A stretch of 64,000 bases of DNA. Source: Pseudobdellovibrionaceae bacterium. Lineage in GTDB: Bacteria > Bdellovibrionota > Bdellovibrionia > Bdellovibrionales > UBA1609. The stretch is from assembly GCA_020635055.1 (NCBI GenBank), contig JACKAN010000004.1, positions 124,001 through 188,000 on the forward strand, given 5' to 3'. Below are positions 62,411 to 64,000 of this stretch, piece by piece. Position numbers and translations under genes: made by a program. Position 1 is the first letter of the stretch. Every line of letters begins with the position of its first letter. The notes under the pieces were generated by a model. It saw only the letters and a program-made list of their open reading frames with translations. It was not told the DNA's origin and did not search any database.

Positions 62411-63139
62411 TTAAGACTCCAAAGGAAAAAAGTTACCAATAATCTCTTCTTGTTTTTTGAAAAGTTCCTGGCAGCCAGATTGTGCTAATTCAATCATGGA
62501 TTGGAGCTGAGGGAGCGTGAAGGCTGTCTTTTCAGCAGTTCCTTGGATTTCAATAAAATCATTTTTATTATTCATTACAAAGTTCATATCGGTATCCACA
62601 GTAGAATCTTCATCATAATTAAGGTCCAAAATAGCATTTTGTCCCTTCAATCCGACGCTCACTGCTGCTAGGTAATATTTGATAGGCCATTCTTTAATTT
62701 GTTTTTGGTCGAATAAAAATTTTAGGGCTAAGGCTAAGGCGACAAAACCCCCTGTTATTGCTGCAGTTCTAGTTCCACCATCAGCTTGAATGACATCACA
62801 ATCTATATATATCTGTTTTTCGCCCAGTTTCTCCATATCCACGGCAGATCTTAAACTCCGACCAATTAGGCGTGAGATCTCCTGGCTACGTCCACTATTA
62901 GTGGCCCGGTCTCTTTGGATTCTTGTGTGAGTAGATCTTGGGAGCATACCGTATTCGGCTGTAATCCAGCCAGACCCCTTGCCCATAAGCCACTTGGGGA
63001 TACCTTCTTCCACAGAAGCCGTACATATAAGATGAGTGTTTCCCAGCTCAATTCTTACACTTCCCTCGGCATATCGTATAACTTCGGGGTAAATATTTAA
63101 ACTTCTAAGATTATTTGGATTTCGACTGTCTATTCGCAT
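62411..63139 (-). CDS. rph: Ribonuclease PH
   Basis: 242 residues. MRIDSRNPNNLR start, GNTHLICTASVEEGIP, GSGWITAEYGMLPRSTHTR, the RSAVDMEKLGEKQIYIDCDVIQADGGTRTAAI phosphate-site region (shown here in parts) and DLNYDEDSTVDTDMN are intact. It trims tRNA 3' ends using phosphate. It precedes rdgB and follows the amidase gene with a four-base gap. Confidence 0.97.
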   Translation of the reverse strand: MRIDSRNPNNLRSLNIYPEVIRYAEGSVRIELGNTHLICTASVEEGIPKWLMGKGSGWITAEYGMLPRSTHTRIQRDRATNSGRSQEISRLIGRSLRSAVDMEKLGEKQIYIDCDVIQADGGTRTAAITGGFVALALALKFLFDQKQIKEWPIKYYLAAVSVGLKGQNAILDLNYDEDSTVDTDMNFVMNNKNDFIEIQGTAEKTAFTLPQLQSMIELAQSGCQELFKKQEEIIGNFFPLES

Positions 63140-63143
63140 GGAC

Positions 63144-63938
63144 CTAATCTAGGTCGTTTAATGGCGATTTGTCTATATAATCTTTATAATTAATAAGCCC
63201 AAGATAAAGGCTATTCGCAATTTTCTTTTGGTATGTTTTAGATTTTAAATTTTTCGCTTCACTTTTATTTGTGAGATACCCCATTTCAATTAAATTTGCT
63301 GGCATACTTACATTGCTAATTACGTGAAAGGGAGCTTGTTTAATCAAGTGTCTTTCGGATCTTTTAGAAACCTGCCAATGTTCCCCCAGAGATTCTGCCA
63401 ATTGACTGCTGTAGCGAATGCGAGAATTCAATTGTAAATCTTGAAGAATACTTGTTACTTCTGAGTTTAAACCTTTAGCGTCATTAACAAATCCGAGAGG
63501 CCAATTTAAATAGTTGTGCTTTTTTGTATTCTCATTTTCCTTACTTGCTAGAAATAAAACTTCTTCATCTGGAGGAAGCTGGTTTTGAAAATAAATTTCA
63601 ACTCCCTTGGTCGAATCTTTTTCATATGCGTTTGCGTGTAAACTTAAAAAGATGTCACCTTTTTTTAAATTGGCAATCTCAGCTCTTTCTTCAAGAGAGA
63701 GGGAAACATCTTTATTTCTAGTTAAATGGGGCGAAAATCTTTTATCACTAATCAGAAGCTCATTAAGTAATAATGCGACCTTTAAATTAATTTTAGATTC
63801 TTTAACGCCAAAATAAACAGCTCCTTGGTCGCTACCACCATGACCTGGGTCCAAAATGATTTGAATGGGTGCTGAGGTTGAAGCCCACAGGGAAGTGCAT
63901 GCAAAGGCAATTAGAAGTGAAACAAATAATATTGGCAT
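63144..63938 (-). CDS. N-acetylmuramoyl-L-alanine amidase (Amidase_3)
   Basis: 264 residues. A signal peptide (MPILFVSLLIAFACTSLWAS) is followed directly by the catalytic domain: IILDPGHGGSDQGA (zinc His), KESKINLKVALLLNELL (Glu ligand), FLSLHANA (second His) and NLIEMGYLTNKSEAKNL (catalytic Glu). There is no AMIN or SPOR targeting domain, so it is a minimal secreted amidase that cleaves the peptide from the glycan strand, helping cell separation or wall turnover. It heads the operon with rph and rdgB. Confidence 0.93.
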   Translation of the reverse strand: MPILFVSLLIAFACTSLWASTSAPIQIILDPGHGGSDQGAVYFGVKESKINLKVALLLNELLISDKRFSPHLTRNKDVSLSLEERAEIANLKKGDIFLSLHANAYEKDSTKGVEIYFQNQLPPDEEVLFLASKENENTKKHNYLNWPLGFVNDAKGLNSEVTSILQDLQLNSRIRYSSQLAESLGEHWQVSKRSERHLIKQAPFHVISNVSMPANLIEMGYLTNKSEAKNLKSKTYQKKIANSLYLGLINYKDYIDKSPLNDLD

Positions 63939-64000
63939 ACATTGATTTTAAGGTGAGAGTTCGTGTTTTTACAGTCCAGTCTTCTTAAAAATATTGGGTG

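Noticed and set aside
1..64000. CRISPR arrays, tRNA and rRNA genes
   Set aside because: No regularly spaced repeats, cloverleaf-like sequences or rRNA landmarks were seen on either strand.

Overview
The window looks like an AT-rich chromosome segment of a Bdellovibrionota-type (Bdellovibrio-like) Gram-negative bacterium. The clues are the style of the response regulators with long linkers, REP-associated tyrosine transposases (RAYTs), many small secreted proteins of unknown function, LptF/G-type export, and an outer-membrane and peptidoglycan-remodelling gene set. The lineage is an inference from gene content; no rRNA or tRNA gene was seen.

Layout. 1-1645: a truncated HAMP sensor and two receiver proteins. 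1794-3960: a RAYT and an IS4-type transposase wrecked by frameshifts and a ~104-bp MITE. 4119-7401: hybrid sensor kinase, bolA-grxD-DUF2892 operon, HNH nuclease. 7453-10440: a complete DNA topoisomerase VI (B then A), a type II topoisomerase that is mostly archaeal or plant. 10493-19435: aconitase, YceI protein, envelope proteins, birA-nadC-response regulator operon, LptF/G permease. 19491-27001: def-fmt-rpe running into hutH-hutU-OmpV-like-hutI (histidine degradation). 27072-30639: thioredoxin, prepilin-like peptide, acyltransferase, glpK.

30941-49199 behaves as an ~18-kb genomic island: an 85-bp piece of the 3' end of radA is found at both edges in direct orientation (83/85 identical). The left copy, beside glpK, still carries the apparently original radA stop; the radA gene itself (right edge) now ends inside a small mobile relic. 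The island has two halves. The left half (31029-39921) is a putative exopolysaccharide system: wecB (UDP-ManNAc supply), an outer-membrane barrel protein, an NfrB-like glycosyltransferase without the usual c-di-GMP domain, a DUF2334 deacetylase, a large secreted protein and a GH113-like glycosidase. The right half (39933-49120) is a stack of nested mobile elements whose insertion order can be read exactly: RAYT relic containing a DDE-transposase relic, containing an IS66 (8-bp target duplication GTGAAATC), which contains a second intact IS66 (duplication GGTGTTCT) and an IS110. A polymorphic-toxin remnant with its immunity gene is trapped between two RAYT relics in direct orientation.

49069-63938 returns to core genes: radA, a soluble-lytic-transglycosylase-type protein, an oligopeptide ABC importer (oppABC without ATPases), an MFS transporter, the prs-rplY-pth-ychF cluster, a STAS protein, and the amidase-rph-rdgB cluster.
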